NCBI RefSeq assembly: GCF_010731715.1
Contig: NZ_AP022587.1
Coordinates: 4,340,001-4,404,000 of the forward strand
DNA length: 64,000 nt
Reading direction: 5' to 3'
From: Mycobacterium stomatepiae
Lineage (GTDB): Bacteria; Actinomycetota; Actinomycetes; Mycobacteriales; Mycobacteriaceae
Of the stretch, positions 50,669 to 58,928 are shown piece by piece (the first letter of the stretch is position 1; every line of letters starts with the position of its first letter). Position numbers and translations under genes: made by a program. The notes below the pieces were generated by a model that was not told the origin of the DNA, searched no databases, and saw nothing but the letters and a program-made list of their open reading frames with translations.

Positions 50669-51550
50669 ATGAATGCGCCCGACCAGCGACAGCTTATCGT
50701 CCAACGCTACGTCAATAGGCGGCAGTTTTACACAGCGAATTCGGTCACCACACGTTTCGTCGCCAATCTGGCGGGTGAAGGACTCGAACCTTTCGCAAGC
50801 AAGAATGGCACCGCTTTTATGGCGCGTTGGCAGTCGAACCTGTTCTTCGTTACAAACCGCCACGTGCTCGACTACAACTACAAAGAAGAGAACCGCGTCA
50901 ATTCAGCCGAACTTAGTTCGGTGGAGATCCGTGGATATGGCCAACCTGTTGACGTTTCTCTGGCTCCGATCCCGTATAGCTATACGCACGCCATGTCGCG
51001 GTCGGGGATCTGCTTTCACCCCGACGAGTCGACGGACCTTGCAGTGATCAACGCGACGGATGGCAACGCCTTCAGCCCCTCGATTCATGATCTTATCGAG
51101 GTACTGTGCGCGTATACCCAGGAGTGGTTTGCATCAGAATCAGAAATCGATGGGCTTTGGCCGGGCGACGAGGTCTTTATTCCCGGTTACCCGGGAATGG
51201 CCGGGGGGAGTGAACGTCCCGTCCTCGTCAAGGGCATCATCGCTAGCGATCCCCGATACCCAGCTGTCTTTGGCAACGCAACGAATTTGGGAAATGCGGT
51301 GCTATGCCATTCATTTAGTTGGAATGGCATGTCGGGTGCTCCCGTTTTGGGGTTCTCGGAGTCGATAGGTAAGACGAAGGTCATCGGGATCAACGCGGGA
51401 CACGTTGGAGGTTCAGGCGTCACGGGTGGGGTCATCTCTCATTTCGTGCGGTCGAGCGCCCTAATCGAGCTCCTTGAGGTCGCTTCGGCCCAGTGGCATG
51501 CCGTGATCGACCCGCCTGACCCATTGAGTCCCATTCCCCCCGCGCCGTAG
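50669..51550 (+). CDS. Trypsin-like serine protease (chymotrypsin fold)
   Basis: 293 aa, no signal peptide, so probably cytoplasmic. The catalytic triad is visible in order: His65 in FVTNRHVLDY, Asp123 in STDLAVINA, Ser222 in WNGMSGAPVLGF. A GTAF/SNLFFVTNRH entry strand precedes the His. Start at ATG 50669 (or GTG 50663). Cytoplasmic trypsin-like proteases on islands often act in phage defence or protein toxin activation. Here it is followed by a two-TM protein, a possible partner. Confidence 0.8.
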   Translation: MNAPDQRQLIVQRYVNRRQFYTANSVTTRFVANLAGEGLEPFASKNGTAFMARWQSNLFFVTNRHVLDYNYKEENRVNSAELSSVEIRGYGQPVDVSLAPIPYSYTHAMSRSGICFHPDESTDLAVINATDGNAFSPSIHDLIEVLCAYTQEWFASESEIDGLWPGDEVFIPGYPGMAGGSERPVLVKGIIASDPRYPAVFGNATNLGNAVLCHSFSWNGMSGAPVLGFSESIGKTKVIGINAGHVGGSGVTGGVISHFVRSSALIELLEVASAQWHAVIDPPDPLSPIPPAP

Positions 51551-51772
51551 TCGTGGTTGGGCGGCGGGGGGGGGCAGCTAGATTCCCGTCCCAAACTGCG
51601 GTTCGGGGTCGGAACAGCGCGGTGGACGCTACGGGCTTTAGAGACACCACGCAGCTGCATTAGACCGACCACAACATGCCGCGCTGGCTTGCGGCGGCGG
51701 GGGTTCTCTGTTGCATTGGGAAGCCTCAGACGGGCGTATCGCACCGTGGAGCGGTGAGGCACACTGATCGCT

Positions 51773-52702
51773 ATGTCCGGTGGCGGCAAAATCACGAAGT
51801 GGATTGCAGCTCGCCGGAAAGACTTCCTCCCGTTGAGTCTGACCATCGGTGGTGTTCTCATCAGTGCCGGAGCGATCTGGTGGGGCTCGACTATCGACTT
51901 CCAGAATTTCTGGCTTAACGTTTTGGCGGCACTCGCCTTACTTGGGCCCGGCCTTGTCCTTAGCAACTTGCTGGTATCCCGCTTCGAGTCGATTCGTTCG
52001 CGAGAGGAAGCCGAAGCCCGTACCGAGCCGTTGCTAATTTTCACTCATGGACTTTTTTCGGGTTTCATCGATATGGCGAACGAATTGCTTTCGATGGCGT
52101 CGTCAGAGATTCGGAGGGCTGATCCGAAAGCCTTTGGTTACGAAGATTTCCCGAAGCCACACACTCTGCCTGCACTATGTGATGTCCTCCGTGACGCACG
52201 ACGGACAATCGTAGCGTTCGACGCCAACCCACCAGTCGGTGTGACGACTAAGCTGCCCCTACCGGACGACCGAGGACTCACGTTTCCACGGACGAAGTTA
52301 GTGCTTACTGTGGTCGAAATGATGGATCGCGAGATACCGATGCCGTTGACGGTGTTGGCGGCCCACGGACTATGGGATTCCTCCAACAACGTCGGAGTCG
52401 ACTTCATCGCTGCGTATCCGAACGAAAGTCCGTTGAGGGCCCCTGGGGACGACTTCCGCAACGTTGTCTCATCTCAGGTTGGATTCGCTGCAATAGGGAA
52501 CTACTGCGATACAGGCGCACGCGGACGAGCGAAGCGACACGTAGGCACCGTGAGTTATGTGGAGTGCGTGATGAATTCGCTGCGACAAGCTGAAGTGATA
52601 CTGAAAAGTGTCATTTCGGTTGTACCAGACGAAATCTTGCCTTCGGCAGCACGAATAGCCGATCTCACTGCGAATCGAGCTAGCGAAGTGCCCGAAAATT
52701 GA
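51773..52702 (+). CDS. Two-TM membrane protein with large cytoplasmic domain, unknown
   Basis: 309 aa. Two N-terminal membrane helices (FLPLSLTIGGVLISAGAIWWG and FWLNVLAALALLGPGLVLSNLLV) are followed by an RSREEAEART helix and a ~230-residue cytoplasmic domain with no recognised motif. It lies 222 bases after the protease gene, in the same direction. The layout of a small membrane anchor plus cytoplasmic domain is common in defence effectors, but the family is not recognised. Confidence 0.6.
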   Translation: MSGGGKITKWIAARRKDFLPLSLTIGGVLISAGAIWWGSTIDFQNFWLNVLAALALLGPGLVLSNLLVSRFESIRSREEAEARTEPLLIFTHGLFSGFIDMANELLSMASSEIRRADPKAFGYEDFPKPHTLPALCDVLRDARRTIVAFDANPPVGVTTKLPLPDDRGLTFPRTKLVLTVVEMMDREIPMPLTVLAAHGLWDSSNNVGVDFIAAYPNESPLRAPGDDFRNVVSSQVGFAAIGNYCDTGARGRAKRHVGTVSYVECVMNSLRQAEVILKSVISVVPDEILPSAARIADLTANRASEVPEN

Positions 52703-52755
52703 TCCTTAAACGGGCAAAGGACGTAGATACGAAGCGTAGCGGCATCCTTGAGCGG

Positions 52756-52923
52756 ACCAACGTCAACGGCGTGCCATCGCCATCGGACACCCGCTTGCGG
52801 CCAGTGGTGCTCGCATCATGACCGCGATGGTCAACGCCTTGGAGCAGCGCGGCGGTCGCTTCGGTCTGCAGACCATATGTGAGCGCGGCGGGCATGGCCA
52901 ACGCCACGATCATCGAGCGACTG
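52756..52923 (+). pseudogene. Thiolase (FadA-type) C-terminal relic
   Basis: With two small frameshifts the + strand reads TNVNG, AIAIGHPLAASGARIMTAMVNALEQ, RGGRFGLQTICE, GGMANATIIERL. These are the last ~55 residues of a thiolase: the GHPLAASGAR active-site segment with the catalytic histidine, and the second cysteine region (TIC..GG). The rest of the gene is absent. Confidence 0.75.
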
Positions 52924-53029
52924 GGCTCGTTGAATTCGGCTAGTGGAGCCCTCGTATGCGGTGTCTGTTGAGTGATGCGTTACTTCTAAAGGGCACGAGA
53001 TTGATTGTTGCCGTGATGGACTTGGGACC

Positions 53030-53560
53030 ATGCTCGGTGAGACATGGAAGGACCAGTACAGGCGTCTTCAGCGGCAGTATGGGTTGGTAAGGCTGGCGGC
53101 AGACTCAAGCGGCCCCCACAACGAACTCGTCCACGCAGAGGAATACGCGCGTGACATCTTCTATCACTTCTGTTGCGACGCTTTTCACTTGCGCGACTGG
53201 ATCGGGGCGTCACGCCTCGCGGACAAGACCAAAGATGACCTCTCTCAACTTCTCAACAGGAAAGGGACTGGATCATCGAACGCGTTGTCCATTTGCGCCG
53301 ACATCGCTAACGGCTCAAAACATCTGAGATTGACGCACGACTCGTACATAACCGGCGGGAAGCGGGGACATGCCAGAGTCATTGCTCAGGAACGCGGTTC
53401 CAGGCTTCCACTCACACTTCCCTTCCGTATCGGTGGAGGAAACTTTTTCACGATTGCCGGGGTCCGCGGCGCACGGGTGGATGGGCTCGACATAGCGAAC
53501 AATGCAATTGCCGATTGGAACGCATGGCTGAAAGCCCATCGAGTGCGCCTACCGAAGTAG
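53030..53560 (+). CDS. Hypothetical helical protein of the element
   Basis: 176 aa. The N-terminal 120 residues are helical, with HNELVHAEEYARDIFYHFCCDAFHLRDWIG and ALSICADIANGSKHLRL. The HLRDW...ANGSKH pattern is seen in a family of small uncharacterised bacterial proteins with HEPN-like character, but I cannot assign it firmly. The C-terminal part is beta-rich. No partner toxin/antitoxin gene adjoins it. Confidence 0.55.
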   Translation: MLGETWKDQYRRLQRQYGLVRLAADSSGPHNELVHAEEYARDIFYHFCCDAFHLRDWIGASRLADKTKDDLSQLLNRKGTGSSNALSICADIANGSKHLRLTHDSYITGGKRGHARVIAQERGSRLPLTLPFRIGGGNFFTIAGVRGARVDGLDIANNAIADWNAWLKAHRVRLPK

Positions 53561-53678
53561 CCCACCCAACTCGGGGCATCGAATCTGACACTGGAACCTT
53601 CGTCGCTGCTAGCCAGGCTGATCCTTGCTTACGCATCGGGACACTAGAGCTTCGCGCGTAGGAATTTCAGTGTGGTGA

Positions 53679-54272
53679 CTACTCTCCGTCGTCGGCGACG
53701 ACCCTGTACACCGTGGCACGACTGACGTTTAGCGTCTTCGCGATAGTGCTGGCCGATTCTCCAGTCGCGTGCAAGCGGCGCGCCAAGGCAGCTTGCTCCG
53801 AGTCAAGAGCCTTCGGGCGCCCAATCGACTGGCCTCGTGCGCGCCGCGCCTCACGCGCTGCCGAGCGACGCTCCCTGCCCAACTCCAACTCCAACTCAGC
53901 CAGACTCGCCAAAACGCCGGCCACCATACGGCCCGTGGCGTTCGACGTGTCGATGCCTTCGCGCAGTGAGCGCAGCACGATGCCACGCTCGCCTAGATCG
54001 CGGATGGCGACCATGACCTCGGCGGCGTTGCGGCCCAAGCGGTCGATCCCGACGACCACGACAGCGTCACCCCCACGCGCATAATCCAGCAATGCCACTA
54101 GTCCGGGGCGCTGCTCGCGAGTAGAAGTTCCCGACAGCTTGTCGCTGTAGATGCGGTCAGCGTCGACTCCCGCAGCAGTGAGTGCATCGACTTGCTGATC
54201 GAGGGATTGGTGTCCAGTGCTGACGCGGGCGTATCCGAGTTGAGCGCCCGTGGCAGACGTTGCGGTGGCCAT
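53679..54272 (-). CDS. Serine recombinase (resolvase/invertase family)
   Basis: 197 aa. The resolvase catalytic domain begins LGYARVSTGHQSLDQQVDAL with the nucleophile serine in RVST; GGDAVVVVGIDRLGRNAAEVM and LRSLREGIDTSNATGRMVAGVLASLAELELEL follow. The C-terminal HTH (IAKTLNVSRATVYRVV) binds DNA. Small-resolvase size, so it should act at a res or inversion site; a candidate lies directly upstream at 54283-54415. Confidence 0.9.
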   Translation of the reverse strand: MATATSATGAQLGYARVSTGHQSLDQQVDALTAAGVDADRIYSDKLSGTSTREQRPGLVALLDYARGGDAVVVVGIDRLGRNAAEVMVAIRDLGERGIVLRSLREGIDTSNATGRMVAGVLASLAELELELGRERRSAAREARRARGQSIGRPKALDSEQAALARRLHATGESASTIAKTLNVSRATVYRVVADDGE

Positions 54273-54282
54273 GACCTAAGTG

Positions 54283-54415
54283 TGTCTCAAAAGTATCATA
54301 AATACCAGTATTGCGACCGTCGTTTTGAGGCAACTTTTGCGACATTGTCAGCTGGCATCTCCTACAGGGCGACCTAACCCAACTCAACTGTCTCAATTCT
54401 TTAGTTCTGAGACGA
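54283..54415. promoter_or_regulatory. Candidate resolvase (res) site
   Basis: Between 54283 and 54332 TGTCTCAAAA faces TTTTGAGGCA, and at 54389-54415 TGTCTCAA faces TGAGACGA across 11 bases. Both begin with the TGTC half-site form used by Tn3-type resolvases. The region is A/T-rich and directly upstream of the recombinase gene, as res sites are. Confidence 0.45.
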
Positions 54416-54519
54416 CGTCGTACCCAAGGCAGCCCAAGAGCCCAGGGCGGCTCCCGTGCGACCAGGCCCGAAAAAGGAATTAGCGGAACGCCGACGCGCG
54501 TCAGATAGCCTTTAGGGCT

Positions 54520-54864
54520 ATGAGGACTGCAACGAAACCAAGCTCTGATTTGGCGGCAGTCTTTGGTGCGCGCGAGTGGCAAGAGCTCGTCCAGCAGCTT
54601 GCGCAAACGAGTGCCGCCGTAGCAGCGGAGTTGCGTGCCTACTGGCAAAGACTCGCGAAAACCAATCGCGCTCTGCGCCGCTGCCGCAAGAGCAACCAGG
54701 ACCACAGAGCCCGAGTGTTTCTCCGAGCGTTGTCGATGCGGCGTCGCAGGAACGAAGAGAATCCGGGCGAACTCGTTGCGACGGAGCCTCATGTCGCGCG
54801 GGGTCCCAACTACTGCAGGTCGATTCGGCTAAACCATTCACCTGCAGGGTTCGTGCCTGTCTAA
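54520..54864 (+). CDS. Possible small basic protein
   Basis: 114 aa, Arg-rich (RRCRKSNQDHRARVFLRALSMRRRRNEE). The start ATG has only a poorly spaced TAGGG. No family recognised; coding status uncertain. Confidence 0.3.
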   Translation: MRTATKPSSDLAAVFGAREWQELVQQLAQTSAAVAAELRAYWQRLAKTNRALRRCRKSNQDHRARVFLRALSMRRRRNEENPGELVATEPHVARGPNYCRSIRLNHSPAGFVPV

Positions 54865-54903
54865 GCCCATTGCACAGAGTCCTGCACTATCACGGAGGAC
54901 TAT

Positions 54904-55128
54904 GTGTTCACCTTTATTAGCTCGTACCTGGGTTGGGTACCCGGTTTTTTACGTTGCGCGGTCGTTGCCCTGCTACTGCCGCCGGTTGTCATCACGCTGT
55001 TGTTGAGCTGTACGACGGCGGTCGCGCACTTAGCCGAGAGGGAACGCAGCGAGCGCGCAAGGGTCATCTTGGTCGACCTGCTCGATACGCTGCAAGCACT
55101 GATTCGGTGTGACCGGAGTCAGCGATGA
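54904..55128 (+). CDS. Small membrane protein of the element
   Basis: 74 aa, GTG start with GGAGGA 5 bases upstream. One long hydrophobic segment (GFLRCAVVALLLPPVVITLLLSC) is followed by a charged helix (ERERSERARVILVDLLDTLQALI). Its stop overlaps the next gene's ATG (ATGA), so the two are coupled. Function unknown. Confidence 0.65.
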   Translation: MFTFISSYLGWVPGFLRCAVVALLLPPVVITLLLSCTTAVAHLAERERSERARVILVDLLDTLQALIRCDRSQR

Positions 55129-55388
55129 GTGCGAATCGACGTCCGGGCCGCCCGCGCGTGTGTTCCGACAGATTGCTTCTGCGTGCTGTCGCGATGCGCA
55201 ACGAGGGGTTCACCTATCAGCGTATTTGCGACGTTCTAAATGAAGAGGGAGTTCCGACTCCGGCAGGCGGACCACGTTGGTGGCGTTCCCACGTTTGGCG
55301 GCTTATCCATACGCGCAGTGCCGTCGAACTTACGTCCGCATCCCGCGCGGCCGCTCGAACTTCGGTCAGCCAGGGGGAAGGCGATTAG
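55125..55388 (+). CDS. Small HTH protein resembling a recombinase DNA-binding segment
   Basis: 87 aa. RPGRPRVCSDRLLLRAVAMRNEGFTYQRICDVLNEEGVPTPAGGPRWWRSHVWRLI matches the helix-turn-helix 'recombinase' motif (YxxIxxxLNxxGxxTPxGxxW) of large serine integrases, standing alone without a catalytic domain. Could regulate the element or be a recombination-directionality factor. Coupled to the small membrane protein. Confidence 0.65.
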   Translation: MSANRRPGRPRVCSDRLLLRAVAMRNEGFTYQRICDVLNEEGVPTPAGGPRWWRSHVWRLIHTRSAVELTSASRAAARTSVSQGEGD

Positions 55389-55647
55389 CCGCCAACCTCG
55401 TCGCCGCTCTCTATCTCATTGGTAGCTGGTGTATTTGATTGCCTGGGGGGACCCCCGACCCGATGGCGACCGGACACTCAATGCAAATCGTCGCCTCTCT
55501 CCCGCAAAAAGCAGTTGGAATATTTCAATTTCAATTCGCCGACGCGGTTGTAGTCGCTAAAACGGTTTTGCGGCAGGCGAAGCGGCTAACGCCGGAAGCG
55601 AGAACCCATCGATAGCTCAACTTCAGTGCCTCGCTCTTGCGGTGTCC

Positions 55648-56187
55648 TCAGCAGAGCGTGAAGGTTCCTGCCGCGTGGACATCAAGAAGACGCCGATGCA
55701 GCAGGGCCACAACGTCTTTGCCGGATCGAAGTTTCTGCAGATCGCTGGTGGTCAGCAACAGAATTCTGGTTTTCTCAACCAAAGCATTTGCAGCCGCTTG
55801 GTAGGCAGCAGTTTGCTGGTATGGATCGCCGGTGACGCCGTTCGCTGCGACTAGGACCCCGAGGCTACAGCCGCGATGCCGGATCTTGGTAGCGAAGGTG
55901 CTCACGGTTTGTGAATCGACAGGCTCGCGCCAGTTCTTGCACTCGACCAGGAATATCTCTGGGAATGCGCGTAAGCCGTCGATGTCTCGGAAGTTCATGA
56001 CCGAAATATCAACCTCTTCAGAGGCAAAGCGGTTCAGGCTATTTCGTTGGACGTCGCACCCAGGCACTGCCGCAAAAATGTGAGCCATCACATCTTCGTA
56101 GGCGTGCCCACGCACATAGGTTGAGTTCGCCGGATCGGTCGCTTGTTTCAGGTACGCCGAGATGGTGTCCATACTCAGCTCAGGCAC
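55648..56187 (-). CDS. Mrr-like restriction endonuclease (PD-(D/E)xK)
   Basis: 179 aa. Residues E31 (GHAYEDVMAHIF), D60 (EEVDISV) and E82-x-K84 (FLVECKNW) make a PD-(D/E)xK nuclease core. The remaining strands (SLGVLVAANGVTGDP) and helices match Mrr-type enzymes. No separate recognition domain is present. Its ATG overlaps the stop of the upstream nuclease-fusion gene by 8 bases, so the two are translated together. No methyltransferase partner is present, suggesting a type IV-like or effector nuclease rather than a type II system. Confidence 0.75.
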   Translation of the reverse strand: MPELSMDTISAYLKQATDPANSTYVRGHAYEDVMAHIFAAVPGCDVQRNSLNRFASEEVDISVMNFRDIDGLRAFPEIFLVECKNWREPVDSQTVSTFATKIRHRGCSLGVLVAANGVTGDPYQQTAAYQAAANALVEKTRILLLTTSDLQKLRSGKDVVALLHRRLLDVHAAGTFTLC

Positions 56188-57112
56188 GATAGGGAACTCC
56201 GTGAGCGACAGCGTTCCGCATGCTGATAAGCAGGCTGCTCAACGGTTGTTCGGCCATCATATCGACGAATTCGTGAGCCGAAACGGTGACTATGGGGGAC
56301 CGCGCCTGGTCGCTGGCTGGCGATGGTCCGGGCTGCCCTTCATCGATAACGTGATAGATCAGTAGCCCGAATGGTGCCGGCTGCTTCTTGAGCTGTCTGG
56401 CGAGTTCGTCTGCGGCACGGGCTAATCCATGGTTCGGGGATGTGAACCAGAGCTTCAACTGAACCAGTATCGGACTGTCGAGAGTGAAATCAGTGTCTTG
56501 CGCCCATAAAGCCAAGTCCCAGCCTCCATCTCGGCCGACTGGCGGTGAGGAGATGTCGGACTCAGGCCTATTCAGTATGCCGATCATCAGTTGCTCGAAC
56601 GCCAATCCCGAAGGCATCGAACCGATGTTCTGGCCCAGAGCCCGGAGGTCTTCGTGAGCCTTCGCCGCCTCTTCAGGAGAGAGGGCGGGTCGTTGCGTGT
56701 GCTTCTTCGGAGGGCGAGAAGCGTTGCGTTCGATGGCCCGCAGAAACTGGCCAAGGTGAAGCGTCAAAGCATCGGCGTTGTTGAGATCGGCCTCCACGCG
56801 GGTAAGGCCTGCAAGAACAAGGGGAACTTTCCGATATGGTTCGACCACCAGAAACACAGGGATTCGGCGGCCGAGAGCGACACCGATGTCTACAAACGTA
56901 GCGGCCTCGGCCTCCGCTTCTGCCTCGTCATCTGCCTTGGGCCCGCGCGGCGGAAGAACCACGCACATGAAATCTACTGGGGAGCTGGTGGTTTCAGTCA
57001 ACCAGTCAATATGTAGCCGATCAATCTTGACAACCTCGACGTCGAGGTCATCCATCACCTGTTGAAGCCGCGTGTTAGCAGAGCTTACGTCCGTGACCAG
57101 CAGGCACCTCAT
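56180..57112 (-). CDS. Rossmann-like (TIR/SLOG-type) domain fused to PD-(D/E)xK-like nuclease domain
   Basis: 310 aa from ATG 57112. Residues 1-130 form a Rossmannoid domain (MRCLLVTDVSSANTRLQQVMDDL, VDFMCVVLPPRG, ATFVDIGVALGRRIPVFLVVEP), similar in layout to TIR, SLOG or nucleoside-deoxyribosyltransferase families. A charged linker follows (140-165), then a nuclease-like domain with E173 (GLAFEQLMIGIL), D199 (GRDGGWDLALW) and Q218-x-K220 (ILVQLKLW), a PD-(D/Q)xK arrangement. First gene of an operon with the Mrr-like gene. A sensor-plus-nuclease defence effector is the working hypothesis. Confidence 0.65.
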   Translation of the reverse strand: MRCLLVTDVSSANTRLQQVMDDLDVEVVKIDRLHIDWLTETTSSPVDFMCVVLPPRGPKADDEAEAEAEAATFVDIGVALGRRIPVFLVVEPYRKVPLVLAGLTRVEADLNNADALTLHLGQFLRAIERNASRPPKKHTQRPALSPEEAAKAHEDLRALGQNIGSMPSGLAFEQLMIGILNRPESDISSPPVGRDGGWDLALWAQDTDFTLDSPILVQLKLWFTSPNHGLARAADELARQLKKQPAPFGLLIYHVIDEGQPGPSPASDQARSPIVTVSAHEFVDMMAEQPLSSLLISMRNAVAHGVPYRA

Positions 57113-57192
57113 GCCAGCCAACCTTACTGACGACGACTCTCTGCTGGTATGGCAATGCGCACAACTAGATAACCGCCATTGCCTGCCCGCCC

Positions 57193-57213
57193 ACACCCCA
57201 ATAAGGGGTGTGT
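57193..57213. terminator. 8-bp hairpin between the ATPase and nuclease operons
   Basis: CACACCCC (57193-57200) pairs with GGGGTGTG (57206-57213) around AATAA. It lies downstream of the ATPase gene and upstream of the nuclease pair. Confidence 0.55.
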
Positions 57214-57351
57214 GTCGGGGCAGTCAAGCGTCCTAGGGGCAGCATGGGAAAGACATCGATTTGACCTGCGCAAACGGCGTATTCGTCGAAACTTCCCGGA
57301 TGTGGTGGCAGCGGTTAAGTCGTAAAAACCCACCGTGACCAGCGCGGGCAG

Positions 57352-58281
57352 TTACGCGGCATTTCGGGCAGTTCCGGCCTCCGCAGCCTTGCGCTGCCGC
57401 AAAGCGGCTTCAACGGTGTTTCGCGGCCAATACCTGTTCTGGGCTGCGATCACTTCCAACGCGGCCTGTCGACCACCTGTAAATCCGACGCTATCTAGGA
57501 AGTCGACGCATGCCTTAACGGGGTCATCCTCGATGAGGTGCCGTAGCGGTGTGCCGCCTCGACGGATCTTTAGCACCTCGGTGTGGTGGAGCGTTCGGCA
57601 CTTGTCACGTTTCAGGGTGATCAGGTTGCCGCTGAGCGTTTGGATCCATTGCACATCGACGTTATCGCGCTTCGCGGACGAACCTCGCGCGCCCTTGCTT
57701 GTGTCGTGACCCTGATGGTCCAAAATGACTGCGGCACAGTTGGCTTGGCGCATTAGGATTATCGAATGCTTATATAGATCTTGCCATGTATCAGCCTTCG
57801 ACTCTTCGCCCGCGACGACTTTCGAGACGGTGTCGAAGATGACGAGCTCTGGCATGTCTCTTTTGACTAACGCCTCCATGGCCCGTCCTCCCGGCGCCGT
57901 GTCCAACGCCGGTAGGTCCTGCATGTGGTAGTAGCTCAGCTTCTCCAAGGGGTGGTCGTGGTAGCCGAGGCTGGTGCGGCGCGCGAAGATCTCGCCGACC
58001 GGGTTCTCCATGTCGATGTACAGAACCGATATTGGGTCGACGGAGGGATGCCCCAGCACGGGTTGCCCTGAGGCCAGCGCCATCGCGATGTCCAGCATGA
58101 GCAGGGACTTGCCCGTCCCGCCTTGCCCAACCACCGAGACGATTTCACCGGCGTTGATGATTTCCGGAATGAGCCTCTGCGTGGTGGTGCTTGGTGGGCG
58201 CATCCAGTCCAACGGAGCTAGCTTGCTTAAGATGGCTTCGTTAGCGACCGCGGTCGTATTGCCAATATCGTTCCCGCTCAT
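57352..58281 (-). CDS. RepA-like RecA-fold ATPase
   Basis: 309 aa AAA_25/RecA-like protein. Walker A GQGGTGKSLLMLDIAMALASG near residue 53, Walker B in LVIFDTVSK, and AAVILDHQGHD is the sensor segment seen in plasmid replication helicases. Probably the element's replication or excision helicase. ATG overlaps the preceding gene's stop (ATGA). Confidence 0.8.
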   Translation of the reverse strand: MSGNDIGNTTAVANEAILSKLAPLDWMRPPSTTTQRLIPEIINAGEIVSVVGQGGTGKSLLMLDIAMALASGQPVLGHPSVDPISVLYIDMENPVGEIFARRTSLGYHDHPLEKLSYYHMQDLPALDTAPGGRAMEALVKRDMPELVIFDTVSKVVAGEESKADTWQDLYKHSIILMRQANCAAVILDHQGHDTSKGARGSSAKRDNVDVQWIQTLSGNLITLKRDKCRTLHHTEVLKIRRGGTPLRHLIEDDPVKACVDFLDSVGFTGGRQAALEVIAAQNRYWPRNTVEAALRQRKAAEAGTARNAA

Positions 58282-58589
58282 CGCCGCCCGCCTTGGGTGC
58301 GCTCAAGTTCTTCCGCCGCCCGAGACACCGTCGTCGACATCATGAATCCCTCGCCAGCATCCAGGTAGAGCGCGCTTTCGAGACAGATAAACATCTCGAT
58401 TGATCCATCCGGAAACTGAGCACCGACGAGTTCGATCTCAGCCGGATCTTGAAGGAAAGTGTCGACCGTCCACTTGCGGACTGTGAAGTGCCGAACCCAG
58501 GAGTGCGGAACGCTGTCTGCGTCGTAGGGCACCCACTCGCCGACCCAAGTCGCTTCGGGTGGAACTGGAATGTGCGTGAGTTCGTTCAC
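58278..58589 (-). CDS. Small acidic protein of the element, unknown
   Basis: 103 aa from GTG 58589 (VNELTHIPVPPEATWVGEW), which overlaps the excisionase stop (GTGA). PSWVRHFTVRKWTVDTF-like and EMFICLESALYLDAGEGF segments suggest a compact alpha/beta fold. The position between excisionase and ATPase is common in actinobacterial elements. No function assigned. Confidence 0.7.
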   Translation of the reverse strand: MNELTHIPVPPEATWVGEWVPYDADSVPHSWVRHFTVRKWTVDTFLQDPAEIELVGAQFPDGSIEMFICLESALYLDAGEGFMMSTTVSRAAEELERTQGGRR

Positions 58590-58810
58590 CGTACACCGCC
58601 TTTGGCTGTCGTGGCCTCCTGTGCGGCCATCCACGTATGAACGTCTGAACGCCAATACCTAACGTAGCGACCGCATTTCCAGCTTTTTGGCCCGATGCCG
58701 TTGGCGCGGTACCAGCGGTATGTGGTCACGCTGTGTCCGCTGAGTTTGGCAGCGTCGCTGATGCCGAGTAACTCGTTGTCCGCTTGATCGTTCACGTTGG
58801 TCCCATCCAA
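58586..58810 (-). CDS. xis: Excisionase (MerR/HTH_17 type)
   Basis: 74 aa. LLGISDAAKLSGHSVTTYRWYRANGIGPKSWKCGRYVRYWRSDVHTWMAA is a winged-helix excisionase (AlpA/Xis) domain. Divergent from the integrase, and first of a three-gene coupled operon with the unknown protein and the RepA-like ATPase. Confidence 0.85.
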   Translation of the reverse strand: MDGTNVNDQADNELLGISDAAKLSGHSVTTYRWYRANGIGPKSWKCGRYVRYWRSDVHTWMAAQEATTAKGGVR

Positions 58811-58928
58811 TTCTGTTGGAATTACTGCACTTTCTTCGGTGTCTTCATCCCATCACGACCCGTTTTACGTCTACCGGGAAATTTCGACCACCTTTATCGG
58901 CCCCGTTTTACAGTCGGAGCGTTGCGAT

